Shown: in pieces, positions 1 through 7,015 of the stretch
How the letters are laid out: each line of letters starts with the position of its first letter
Position numbering within the stretch: position 1 is the first letter of the stretch
Assembly (NCBI GenBank): GCA_902765885.1
Contig: CACXBN010000172.1
Span: forward strand, 1 to 11,487
Length of the DNA stretch: 11,487 nt
Direction: 5' to 3'
Source of the DNA: an uncultured Ruminococcus sp.
GTDB lineage: Bacteria; Bacillota; Clostridia; Oscillospirales; CAG-272
Program-made: the position numbers and the translations under genes
The notes under the pieces: model-generated
Seen by the model: only the letters and a program-made list of their open reading frames with translations
Told to the model about the DNA's origin: nothing
Databases searched by the model: none

Positions 1-1
1 C

Positions 2-1054
2 ATCTTCAGTGATGAAACGCTTGTCTTCACACCGAAAGGAGATGTTCTCTCTCTTCCGTCCGGTTCCACTCTCATTGATTTTGCATATGCAATACACTCT
101 GAGATCGGAAATCATATGATAGGTGCCAAGATCAACGGAATGATATCTCCGATCGACAGAATACCTCAGACCGGTGACATCATTGAAATCATGACGTCGC
201 AGGCATCCAAAGGGCCCAGCAGAGACTGGCTCAACATTGTAAAAACAAGCGAAGCCAGATCAAAGATCAGGGCATGGTTCAAGAAAGAAAAACGCCCTGA
301 AAACATTAAACTCGGCTCTGCTGAACTCGACAGGGAACTGTCAAAATTCAGAATAAAACCGACTGATGCCCAGAAAGAGGATATTCTTTCAGAAACAGCA
401 AGAAAGCTCGGAATGAAAGAAATCGACGATCTGTATAATGCTGTCGGATACAACGGCATAGCAATGACCAAAGTGGTCGCAAAGCTAAAATCCGAGTACG
501 ACAGGGTCGTCAAACCTGATGAACAGCCTGTTATTACCGATACTTCACAGGTTCCCGTAAGGAAAGATAAAAAGATAAAGACAAGCGGCGGCGTAATAGT
601 TGACGGAGAATACGGATGCGAAGTCAAATTTGCTAAATGCTGCAACCCTCTTCCGGGAGACGAAATCGTCGGGTTCGTTACCAAGGGATATGGAATATCT
701 CTTCATAAAAAAGACTGCCCGAATGCGGTGGCCGGTATGGGAAATCCGGATCAGAGCGGAAGGTGGAAGCATGCGGAATGGGATACGGACATCCCGCTCA
801 GCGAGGGAAGACCACTGTATGAGGTGACAGTTCAGATATTCGCGGAAAACAATCTTATGCTTATTGCTAACATCACCGCGGCTCTTGCCGACATGAAGGT
901 CTCCCTTCTGTCGATCAATACCAAAAAGAAAGATGACAACGAAATATCCATAATGCTTACTGTAGGGTGTAAGAATGCGGATCACTACAATATGATCATA
1001 TCAAGACTCAGGAACATTGAGCACATACACAGTATAGCAAGAGGACATTCGTGA
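2..1054 (+). CDS. relA: RelA/SpoT-family (p)ppGpp synthetase/hydrolase, C-terminal part (5' end outside window)
   Basis: The reading frame is open from base 2, so this is the last 350 residues of a long bifunctional RSH protein, normally about 730 residues. The N-terminal hydrolase and synthetase domains lie upstream. Visible in order are a TGS domain (about residues 6-67, starting VFTPKGDVLSLPSG), a helical region, a zinc-finger-like/conserved-cysteine domain (about 200-237, with AKCCNPLPGD and KKDCPN), and a C-terminal ACT domain (about 270-350, starting near YEVTVQIFAENN). In this family these regions sense uncharged tRNA on the ribosome and control the alarmone activities. The stop codon lies 7 bases before dtd, and the dtd ribosome site overlaps it, so the two are cotranscribed. 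The relA-dtd order is also found in Bacillus subtilis (relA-yrvI). The symbol could equally be rel, rsh or spoT, because the catalytic half is not visible. Confidence 0.95.
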   Translation: MFSDETLVFTPKGDVLSLPSGSTLIDFAYAIHSEIGNHMIGAKINGMISPIDRIPQTGDIIEIMTSQASKGPSRDWLNIVKTSEARSKIRAWFKKEKRPENIKLGSAELDRELSKFRIKPTDAQKEDILSETARKLGMKEIDDLYNAVGYNGIAMTKVVAKLKSEYDRVVKPDEQPVITDTSQVPVRKDKKIKTSGGVIVDGEYGCEVKFAKCCNPLPGDEIVGFVTKGYGISLHKKDCPNAVAGMGNPDQSGRWKHAEWDTDIPLSEGRPLYEVTVQIFAENNLMLIANITAALADMKVSLLSINTKKKDDNEISIMLTVGCKNADHYNMIISRLRNIEHIHSIARGHS

Positions 1055-1061
1055 GGATAAT

Positions 1062-1523
1062 ATGCTTGCGGTCGTACAGAGAATAAACGAAGGAAAAGTA
1101 ACGGCAGACGGCGTGCTTACTGCCGAACACAGGGGCCTCGGGCTGCTTGTGCTGCTCGGAGTTGCAGCCGGAGACACTGAAGATGATGCAAATCTACTTG
1201 CCGAAAAAATCAGAAAGCTGAGAATTTTTTCTGATGACAATGGAAAAATGAATCTTTCTGTAGAGGACATAGGCGGGTATGTGATAGTTGTATCCAACTT
1301 TACATTGTGCGGTTCATACAGAAGAGGGAACAGGCCCGATTACATGAATGCCGCAGCACCGTCAGATGCAGACAGACTGTATGAATATTTCATTTCGTTG
1401 ATCAGGAAGAATATAAGTGAAGTCGGAACAGGAGTTTTCGGGGCAGATATGCAACTCAGTATCACTGCGGACGGACCTGTTACTCTGCAACTTGACTCGG
1501 AGGTCCTCAAGGGGCACAGATGA
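1062..1523 (+). CDS. dtd: D-aminoacyl-tRNA deacylase (D-Tyr-tRNA deacylase)
   Basis: Dtd is a cytosolic homodimer that hydrolyses D-amino acids from mischarged tRNA and so protects translation from D-residues. The 153-residue protein matches the family along its whole length (E. coli Dtd is 145). It opens MLAVVQRINEGKVT, then has GLLVLLGV, KMNLS, FTLCG, ETGVFGADM-like GTGVFGADM, and ends in GPVTLQLDS. The Gly-Pro pair that forms the chiral-proofreading cis-Pro motif is present (G138-P139). Two signature positions differ from what I know of the family. The SQ of SQFTL is SN here (S78-N79), and the Asn of NxGPVT is Ala (A136). The start is the ATG at 1062 behind TGAGGA at 1052-1057, which overlaps the relA stop. 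The gene overlaps hemZ by four bases (ATGA), which points to translational coupling. Confidence 0.95.
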   Translation: MLAVVQRINEGKVTADGVLTAEHRGLGLLVLLGVAAGDTEDDANLLAEKIRKLRIFSDDNGKMNLSVEDIGGYVIVVSNFTLCGSYRRGNRPDYMNAAAPSDADRLYEYFISLIRKNISEVGTGVFGADMQLSITADGPVTLQLDSEVLKGHR

Positions 1524-3016
1524 TAATCAGAATAAACGGAAACATAAAAAAATACTATGTGGAAACGCTGGCGATGATGTTCTTCCCGGGTGTCAGGTTT
1601 CCGGAGAACGAGAGCGACAACACAGACGGACTCATATGTACCGTGGTATCAGAACGTGGTGACGATAACACACTTACCTCCTCAGTTGAACTGGTCTCGG
1701 GAGAAAGAAAAGAAACAGGCCTGTCAAGAGTGAGCCTTGATGAATACGACTCTGAAACAGCGGAAAAAATAGCTGCAGGAGACTCATTTTTGAAGGCGGG
1801 AGAAAAGCTCACCGGCATCAGACCTCCGTGGGGGATACTTACGGGAGTGAGGCCTGCCAAAATTGCTACGGAACTTCTTGAAAAAGGATATGATGTCAAA
1901 GAGGCTGCGGATGCCATATCAAGGACATATCTGACACTCGGCCCAAAGGCGGAGCTTGCATCCAAGGTTGCTCTTGCCGAAAGAAAACTGATTACAGATC
2001 AGACGAGAGAAGAGTGCAGTGTGTATATAGGGATTCCGTTCTGTCCGACAAGATGCGCTTATTGCTCGTTTGTGTCATATACATCGAAAAAGCTGCTTTC
2101 ACTTATTCCGGAATATCTTGAAGTGCTGTGCAGTGATATAGCCGATCTTTTCAAACTCATAGGAGATCTTGGAAAAAATGTCGCTTCGATATATATAGGC
2201 GGAGGGACTCCTACCGTTCTTGATCCGCACCAGCTTGAAAAACTGCTTTCAAGGATTTCCTTGTCTGCTAAAAGCTCAGGAGTTTGCGAAAACATCAGAG
2301 AGTTCACGATGGAAGCGGGGCGTCCCGATACAATTACGGGAGAAAAACTGAAAATAGCATCGGAATACGGCGTTTCACGCATAAGCGTGAATCCGCAGAC
2401 TCTCAACGATGATGTTCTGAAGATCATAGGAAGAGCACACAGTGTTGATGACTTTTACAGAGCATATGAAACAGCTTCAAAGAGCGGGATAAATGATATA
2501 AACATAGACCTTATCGCAGGGCTGCCGGGAGACAGCGAAGAATCATTCAGAAACACGGTTGACTCGGTCGTCTCTCTTGCTCCTACTAATATAACGGTCC
2601 ATACTTTCAGCGTTAAAAAATCGTCGGTATTCCGGATGGAAGAAAGATATGACGCTCTTTCACCGCTTGCCGGAAAATGCATAGAATACTCTCAGCAAAA
2701 ACTTCAGTGCTCCGGGTATGAGCCGTATTACATGTACCGTCAGAAGAATACCGTCGGGAATCATGAGAATGTAGGGTATTCGATTCCGGGACATGAGGGA
2801 CTTTACAACGTATATATGATGGAAGAGGTCCACTCGATATTCTCAGCAGGAGCATCATCAGTCACTAAATTCGTATCACTGCCTGATGAAGAAGGAAATG
2901 TCCGGATAGAAAGATTTTTCCAGCCGAAATATCCATATGAATATCTGGAAGAACATAAGGAAACGGGTTCCAGAACAGAAAAACTCAGGAAAGAAGCGCT
3001 TGCTTTCTTTTCCTAA
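1520..3016 (+). CDS. hemZ: HemZ-type radical SAM protein (coproporphyrinogen III oxidase-like)
   Basis: The 498-residue protein belongs to the HemN/HemW/HemZ branch of radical SAM enzymes, which bind a 4Fe-4S cluster and cleave S-adenosylmethionine. The cluster motif CxxxCxYC is at residues 175-182 (IPFCPTRCAYCSF), followed by the SAM-binding GGGTP (227-231), then NPQTLNDDVLKIIGRAHS and DLIAGLPGD. The NPQT form and the later YYMYRQKNTVGNHENVGYS stretch are HemZ-like rather than HemN- or HemW-like. About 165 residues precede the radical SAM core, as in B. subtilis HemZ (about 500 residues). HemZ is annotated as an oxygen-independent coproporphyrinogen III dehydrogenase. Many anaerobes carry it without a full haem pathway, so its substrate here is uncertain. 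The start ATG overlaps the dtd stop. A weak kinase start follows 37 bases downstream. Confidence 0.92.
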   Translation: MIIRINGNIKKYYVETLAMMFFPGVRFPENESDNTDGLICTVVSERGDDNTLTSSVELVSGERKETGLSRVSLDEYDSETAEKIAAGDSFLKAGEKLTGIRPPWGILTGVRPAKIATELLEKGYDVKEAADAISRTYLTLGPKAELASKVALAERKLITDQTREECSVYIGIPFCPTRCAYCSFVSYTSKKLLSLIPEYLEVLCSDIADLFKLIGDLGKNVASIYIGGGTPTVLDPHQLEKLLSRISLSAKSSGVCENIREFTMEAGRPDTITGEKLKIASEYGVSRISVNPQTLNDDVLKIIGRAHSVDDFYRAYETASKSGINDINIDLIAGLPGDSEESFRNTVDSVVSLAPTNITVHTFSVKKSSVFRMEERYDALSPLAGKCIEYSQQKLQCSGYEPYYMYRQKNTVGNHENVGYSIPGHEGLYNVYMMEEVHSIFSAGASSVTKFVSLPDEEGNVRIERFFQPKYPYEYLEEHKETGSRTEKLRKEALAFFS

Positions 3017-3022
3017 AATATG

Positions 3023-3057
3023 AAAGGAAAATGGGGAAAACCCATATCAGTTTATGA
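3023..3057 (+). promoter_or_regulatory. Displaced ribosome site, hairpin and mini-ORF before the kinase start
   Basis: The kinase ATG at 3054 has no good Shine-Dalgarno sequence directly before it. The nearest one is AAAGGAA at 3023-3029, about 25 bases upstream. Between the two lies a perfect 5-bp inverted repeat, ATGGG (3031-3035) and CCCAT (3041-3045), around a GAAAA loop. Folding it would bring the ribosome site to about 10 bases from the ATG. The same bases also encode an 8-codon mini-ORF (MGKTHISL) from ATG 3031. Its TGA stop at 3055-3057 overlaps the kinase ATG as ATGA. Either route could feed ribosomes to the kinase start. Both readings are inferred from sequence only. Confidence 0.4.
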
Positions 3058-3989
3058 TAAATCTTGATGAATTCATGCCGTCAGCCATTACCAAAAGACA
3101 CGACAGGATCAGAGCAAGGATGATGGTGAAGAAGTGCGAAAAGGAATTCAACAGAACTATAAATGAAGCTATAGAGAAAGTGTTTGAGGGCGAAGAAGAG
3201 GTAAAAGTCATAACTCTTGCAGGACCCACCTGCTCCGGAAAGACCACTACTGCAACAAAGCTTACCGACAGGATCGACAGGAGCGGAAAGAACGCGGTTA
3301 TGCTCTCAATAGATGACTTTTTCCTTGGAGGCGAAGACAGAAACAATATCAACAAAGAGGCGCCTGATTATGATTCTGTAAAGGCTATCGACCTCGATTA
3401 TCTCAGAGTGTTCATTAAGGATCTGCTTGACGGAAAGACAGTATACATTCCTCAATACAGCTTTGTGAATCAGAAAAGGAGCGGATATGAGGAGTTTATT
3501 CCGGATCCGTCTGACATATATATCTTTGAGGGGATTCAGGCAGTGTATCCCGAAATAACATCACTTCTTCCGGAGGGATACCGAAGCATATTCATATGTC
3601 CGAGAGATGATGTTTCATATAACGGGGTGATACTTAAAAATCATGAACTCAGGTTCTTAAGAAGGATAGTCAGAGACTATAAATTCAGAGACGCGTCTCC
3701 CGAATACACTTTTCATCTTTGGACAAATGTCAGAAAGAACGAAGAGGAAAACATTTTTCCTAACGAAAAGAGCGATATTTATATCAATTCATTCTTGATG
3801 TACGAGCCATTTGTCATTTCACAGTTTGCACTCAGACTGTTAAGAGCAGTTCCGGAGGGAAGCCCGTATAAGGATGAGGCAGATGAGCTGTATTCACGTG
3901 TCATGGCATACGATGAGCGCTTCTTCAGCGCCAAAATGATTCCGCACAACTCAGTCTTCAGAGAATTCATAGGATATGACGACGAATAA
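3054..3989 (+). CDS. Uridine kinase/phosphoribulokinase-family P-loop kinase
   Basis: The 311-residue protein has a Walker A loop at residues 57-65 (GPTCSGKTT) after about 55 helical, charged residues. SIDDFF (85-90), PDYDSVKAIDLDYL (about 104-117), IFEGIQAVYP (157-166) and RRIVRDYKFRDASP (about 203-216) follow. These are the landmarks of uridine-kinase-like nucleoside kinases, which phosphorylate a nucleoside or sugar phosphate with ATP in the cytosol. Clostridial relatives are often about 550 residues, with a ThrRS/TGS-like domain ahead of the kinase. That part is absent here, since an in-frame stop at 3021 rules out a longer start. The true substrate cannot be read from the sequence, and uridine kinase is only the closest label. 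It sits between hemZ and mazG in the same operon and has no clear ribosome site of its own next to its ATG. Confidence 0.85.
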   Translation: MINLDEFMPSAITKRHDRIRARMMVKKCEKEFNRTINEAIEKVFEGEEEVKVITLAGPTCSGKTTTATKLTDRIDRSGKNAVMLSIDDFFLGGEDRNNINKEAPDYDSVKAIDLDYLRVFIKDLLDGKTVYIPQYSFVNQKRSGYEEFIPDPSDIYIFEGIQAVYPEITSLLPEGYRSIFICPRDDVSYNGVILKNHELRFLRRIVRDYKFRDASPEYTFHLWTNVRKNEEENIFPNEKSDIYINSFLMYEPFVISQFALRLLRAVPEGSPYKDEADELYSRVMAYDERFFSAKMIPHNSVFREFIGYDDE

Positions 3990-3996
3990 GAGTCGC

Positions 3997-4002
3997 AGGA
4001 GG
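3997..4002 (+). promoter_or_regulatory. Ribosome binding site that fixes the TTG start of mazG
   Basis: A perfect AGGAGG lies 8 bases before TTG at 4011. The frame has no ATG or GTG near this position, and the MazG homology begins shortly after, so the TTG is very likely the real start codon. A strong ribosome site paired with a weak start codon is a common way of setting moderate expression. Confidence 0.85.
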
Positions 4003-4010
4003 TTATCCAC

Positions 4011-4736
4011 TTGGAGATAAAAGAACTAAAGGAAAAGCTTCTTAACGAGAAAAAACACGATTTCAACTCTCTTGTCGAACTTGTCAGCGTTTTGAGAAGT
4101 CCCGAAGGCTGTCAGTGGGACAGAGAGCAGAACCATCAGTCGATTCGCTCTGACATTATAGAGGAAACATATGAGGTGGTAGAGGCAATCGACAAAAATG
4201 ACAAGGATCTTCTGAAAGAAGAGCTCGGAGATGTTCTTTTCCAGGTTATGTTTCACAGCCAGCTTTCAAAAGAGTATGGGGAATTTGATATCGATGACGT
4301 GATAGACGGCATAGTAGCGAAAATGATCTACAGACATCCGCATGTGTTCGGAAACGTCAAAGTCAGCGGAAGCAGCCAGATTCTGGAAAACTGGGATGTG
4401 CTGAAGGGGAAGGAAAAGTCAAGAAACACGGTGGAAGATGTCCTTAAATCCGTCCCCAAGCAGTATCCGGCATTGATGCGTGCAAAAAAGATAGTAAAGA
4501 AAGCGGAAAAATACGGAGTTGTAATCACTACCCGTGAAGATGCGATCCGTGAAATAACCGAAAAGGCAGCCATGCTTTCCGAAGCGGAAGGCAAAGAAAA
4601 AGAAGCCCTTATTTCCAGAATCATTTTTCTTTCCGTGCTTATAAGCGACAAGGAAGCAGATGTGGAAAAGGACTTGGGAAAAGAGACGGAAAAATTTATA
4701 GATGATGTAATCAAAAAGGGAAAAAATGAGACTTGA
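4011..4736 (+). CDS. mazG: MazG nucleoside triphosphate pyrophosphohydrolase
   Basis: MazG hydrolyses (d)NTPs to NMP and pyrophosphate and is linked to nucleotide-pool cleaning and, in E. coli, to lowering ppGpp. The N-terminal MazG domain (residues about 25-137) is intact. It has LRSPEGCQWDREQ, the metal ligands EExxE (E51, E52, E55) and ELGD (E71, D74), RHPHVFG (108-114) and ILENWDVLKGKEK (124-136). The C-terminal half aligns with the second MazG domain of the usual tandem protein (YPALMRAKKIVKKAEKYGV), but its acidic metal motifs are eroded: EITEK where EExxE is expected, and EALIS where EELGD is expected. So only one catalytic site looks usable. The start is TTG at 4011 behind AGGAGG. The gene overlaps rqcP by 11 bases. 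The mazG-rqcP-divIC order matches B. subtilis yabN-yabO-...-divIC. Confidence 0.95.
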   Translation: MEIKELKEKLLNEKKHDFNSLVELVSVLRSPEGCQWDREQNHQSIRSDIIEETYEVVEAIDKNDKDLLKEELGDVLFQVMFHSQLSKEYGEFDIDDVIDGIVAKMIYRHPHVFGNVKVSGSSQILENWDVLKGKEKSRNTVEDVLKSVPKQYPALMRAKKIVKKAEKYGVVITTREDAIREITEKAAMLSEAEGKEKEALISRIIFLSVLISDKEADVEKDLGKETEKFIDDVIKKGKNET

Positions 4737-4971
4737 CAAATTTCTGAAAGTATCGAGAATAATCAAAAGAAGAACGGTGGCAAATGAAGCATGCGATTCG
4801 GAGCATATCGAGGTCAACGGTAAAACAGCAAAAGCTTCTTATGCCGTTAAAGAAGGGGATATCATAGCCGTAAAATACGGGGAAAAAACTGTCAGATTCA
4901 GGGTGCTTGACATAAAAGAGCATGTAGGAAAATCGGATGCTGCACAACTTTATGAGGTAGTTGCGGACTGA
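4726..4971 (+). CDS. rqcP: RNA-binding S4 domain protein RqcP (YabO/Hsp15-like)
   Basis: The 81-residue protein is a single S4 RNA-binding domain with a short C-terminal extension. It opens MRLDKFLKVSRIIKRRTVANE and continues with IEVNGKTAKASYAVKEGDII, close to B. subtilis YabO (RqcP) across its whole length. RqcP binds stalled 50S-peptidyl-tRNA complexes and works with RqcH to add C-terminal alanine tails to blocked nascent chains. The ATG at 4726 lies within the end of mazG and has an AAAAAGGG ribosome site about five bases upstream, so translation is probably coupled to mazG. RqcH should be encoded elsewhere in the genome. A promoter for divIC lies just downstream. Confidence 0.93.
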   Translation: MRLDKFLKVSRIIKRRTVANEACDSEHIEVNGKTAKASYAVKEGDIIAVKYGEKTVRFRVLDIKEHVGKSDAAQLYEVVAD

Positions 4972-5016
4972 TAATGCAAATAATTGCTGTTTTAATAAAA
5001 ATGACCAATAAAACAG

Positions 5017-5045
5017 TTGAAAATTATGTGTTATTGTGCTACGAT
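5017..5045 (+). promoter_or_regulatory. Sigma-A type promoter for divIC
   Basis: TTGAAA at 5017-5022 and TACGAT at 5040-5045 are separated by 17 bases. TGC directly before the -10 element gives an extended -10. The 110-base gap between rqcP and divIC, in an otherwise tightly packed operon, supports separate expression of divIC. Expected transcription starts near 5052, about 30 bases before the divIC ATG. Confidence 0.55.
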
Positions 5046-5081
5046 AAATATATACAGATTGATTTGTTCAGGAGGGAGACT

Positions 5082-5360
5082 ATGGCTAAGTTTATAAAAA
5101 GCACACTGGGAAGAGTAGCCCTCATCGCTGTCGTGCTTGTGCTGATTATAGGGGCAGTCTCTTTCAGAATGAAGCAAAACGAACTTGCGGAAAAAGCTGC
5201 AGTTCTCGAGGAACAGAAAAACACTCTTCAGAACCATGTGGATGAGATGAAAACCGACCTCGAAAGCCCTTTCGACGAAGAATATGTCGCAAAAATAGCC
5301 AAGGATAAACTGGGGTTAAGGTACCCTCAGGAGATAGTTTATTACGGAAACGACAACTGA
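5082..5360 (+). CDS. divIC: Septum formation initiator DivIC/FtsB
   Basis: This is a small bitopic membrane protein of the divisome that forms a complex with DivIB/FtsQ and FtsL to control septal wall synthesis. Of 92 residues, 1-10 are cytoplasmic and basic. Residues 11-28 form one hydrophobic membrane span. Residues about 30-61 are a heptad-like coiled coil rich in E, K and L. The end carries the family hallmark YVAKIAKDKLGLRYPQEIVYY. The frame is open upstream to an ATG at 4974, but I chose 5082 because AGGAGGG at 5069-5075 precedes it, and because the upstream 36 codons would overlap the promoter and do not resemble the family. It is the last gene before a hairpin terminator. In B. subtilis yabP and yabQ lie between rqcP and divIC; here they are absent. 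Confidence 0.93.
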   Translation: MAKFIKSTLGRVALIAVVLVLIIGAVSFRMKQNELAEKAAVLEEQKNTLQNHVDEMKTDLESPFDEEYVAKIAKDKLGLRYPQEIVYYGNDN

Positions 5361-5375
5361 AAACACAAAAAAAGC

Positions 5376-5408
5376 AAAGGTGAGTCTCATGAAAGGCTCA
5401 CCTTTTTT
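5376..5408 (+). terminator. Bidirectional Rho-independent terminator between divIC and the membrane protein gene
   Basis: AAAGGTGAG (5376-5384) pairs with CTCACCTTT (5397-5405), and inner pairing extends over GAGTCT/AGGCTC. A run of T follows on the + strand (5403-5408). On the - strand the stem is followed by a T-rich tract, from the A-rich bases at 5361-5373. It therefore serves both the divIC operon and the convergent gene that ends at 5412. Confidence 0.88.
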
Positions 5409-5411
5409 CAC

Positions 5412-7010
5412 TTATTGATTTTCGTTTCTTAAAGAAACTATTTCGTCTTTGATTTGCGTCATTTCGGAACGTATGGAGCTGTATCTTTCACCTATTATGC
5501 GGTATTTTTCATCCGATATTTTCCCTTCGCGATGCTGCTCTTTCAGTTCGCTGACAGGTATTTTTTTAAGTTCAGATGCGAGCTCTATATATCTTTGCTG
5601 AAGCTCTTTCTCACGTGATTCCGATGATTCGCTGATGTCCATTGTATCCCGGAACACATTCTCACCGGAGTATGAGACCTGTTTCGAAAGTCGTCCGGTT
5701 TCAGTCTGCTTTTTCTTCTGCTTTTTCTGATTTGCAGGGACCTGCACTGCCTTTGCCGTTTTTATTCCGATGAGTCCGTGCCACCTTCTGTAGACTAATA
5801 TTCCGGCGGCAGTCGCAAACACGGCGAATATCAGTCTGAAGATGAAATACGGTGAGAGATTCAATTCAATATTTGATGAATTAAATAACGATTTAAAAAT
5901 CACATACCCGGCAAATGAAATTAAAATGGATATATGAACATACTTTATGCCGGATGCAATTTTACCAATGTGATTCTTGTTTCCTGTTTTACGCAGGGTA
6001 AGAAGGGCCATGACTGTCCTTGAGGAAAAGACTATGGCAATGACATCAAAAGAAAGAGCGATAGTGTTGAATGCCACAGAGGTAACATACAGCACAGGCT
6101 TGATTTCATATGATGCTTTTCCGGCGTCTGCGAAAGTCGCAGAGAGATGCAGGAAAGCCTCTGAGACAAGACCGGAAATGCTTAAAACAGCTATTATTAC
6201 ATAGACGGCTGTGGTGATGCGTATAAGCGATACAAGAACTTCGGAAAGAGTGAACATCTTTATGGAATTTCTTTTTTTGGTCAGCTCACGTGCCATAAGT
6301 GCAGCGCAAATCACTATCTCCAGAACAGGAACCGCATATTCAGTATGCAGTCCTATTATGCATAGAAATGACACCGCAATGGCAAGGATGATGGCCATGG
6401 TGACAAATGTCGGCCAGTTAAACGGATAATCACCTTTTTTTGTTGCATCTGAATTATTTGTTTTGGTATTTTGGATTTTTATCTCTTCAAGAGGATGCAG
6501 TTCACCGATTTTTTTAATGTATACTGATGAAATCTCGGGAAGATCTTTGACTGACACATCAAGTAGTTTCTTTTCGGAGATACGGTGAACACCTCCGACA
6601 TTTAGGCGTGTGGAATCAGATGTTCGGGAGCGGACAGCCAGAGACAGGGAAGCCTTTTCGAGTTTTCCGAGGTTCCTTATGACCGCGGGACCTAACAGTT
6701 CTTCTGCCGGTTGTATTGCACCTGAAAAGACATTTTTGTAGTTCTGAAGGGAATCTATTATCTCAGTGTGATCAACATCGGGAAACTTTTCTCTTATTCG
6801 TTTGAGAACGGTGTCGTTGATAAGTTTTTTGTCTTTTCTTTTTGATGCTGCGAGTCCCGTGATGAACAGAAAATATTCCGCTACCTCAATTTCTGAATTT
6901 CTTGAAATATTACTTTCTGCCAGGATCTTAACAGTTTCATCACATGCTTTATCAAAAATATCTGTAATTTCTTTATTCAAATCATTCACCAAAAAAATGT
7001 TATATGTCAC
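5412..7010 (-). CDS. Unrecognised multi-pass membrane protein with SHOCT-like C-terminus
   Basis: I do not recognise this 532-residue protein. Residues 1-190 are soluble and mixed helical, with no signal peptide. About six hydrophobic membrane segments follow, roughly at 200-220, 224-241, 258-281, 305-329, 357-375 and 386-408. A strongly basic linker (QKKQKKKQ, about 428-435) comes next, then a Ser/Glu-rich stretch and a charged helical tail (465-532). The part LKKIPVSELKEQHREGKISD plus the following EKYRIIGERY resembles the SHOCT motif, a short oligomerisation or tethering helix pair often found at protein ends. No catalytic motif is visible. The start is uncertain. The frame opens at GTG 7010 with no ribosome site, and the only nearby promoter would start transcription almost on this codon. 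GTG at 6989 or TTG at 6980 are alternatives. It is a single-gene unit, convergent with divIC and divergent from the iron operon. Confidence 0.82.
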   Translation of the reverse strand: MTYNIFLVNDLNKEITDIFDKACDETVKILAESNISRNSEIEVAEYFLFITGLAASKRKDKKLINDTVLKRIREKFPDVDHTEIIDSLQNYKNVFSGAIQPAEELLGPAVIRNLGKLEKASLSLAVRSRTSDSTRLNVGGVHRISEKKLLDVSVKDLPEISSVYIKKIGELHPLEEIKIQNTKTNNSDATKKGDYPFNWPTFVTMAIILAIAVSFLCIIGLHTEYAVPVLEIVICAALMARELTKKRNSIKMFTLSEVLVSLIRITTAVYVIIAVLSISGLVSEAFLHLSATFADAGKASYEIKPVLYVTSVAFNTIALSFDVIAIVFSSRTVMALLTLRKTGNKNHIGKIASGIKYVHISILISFAGYVIFKSLFNSSNIELNLSPYFIFRLIFAVFATAAGILVYRRWHGLIGIKTAKAVQVPANQKKQKKKQTETGRLSKQVSYSGENVFRDTMDISESSESREKELQQRYIELASELKKIPVSELKEQHREGKISDEKYRIIGERYSSIRSEMTQIKDEIVSLRNENQ

Positions 7011-7015
7011 GGTTA

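Noticed and set aside
545..985. Open frames of up to 146-172 codons on the - strand inside the relA homologue
   Set aside because: The + strand carries clear TGS, conserved-Cys and ACT domains. The antisense frames have no motif and no promoter or ribosome site.
4974..5081. Longer divIC product starting at ATG 4974
   Set aside because: The extension overlaps the divIC promoter, lacks a ribosome site and does not resemble the family. AGGAGGG before ATG 5082 decides the start.
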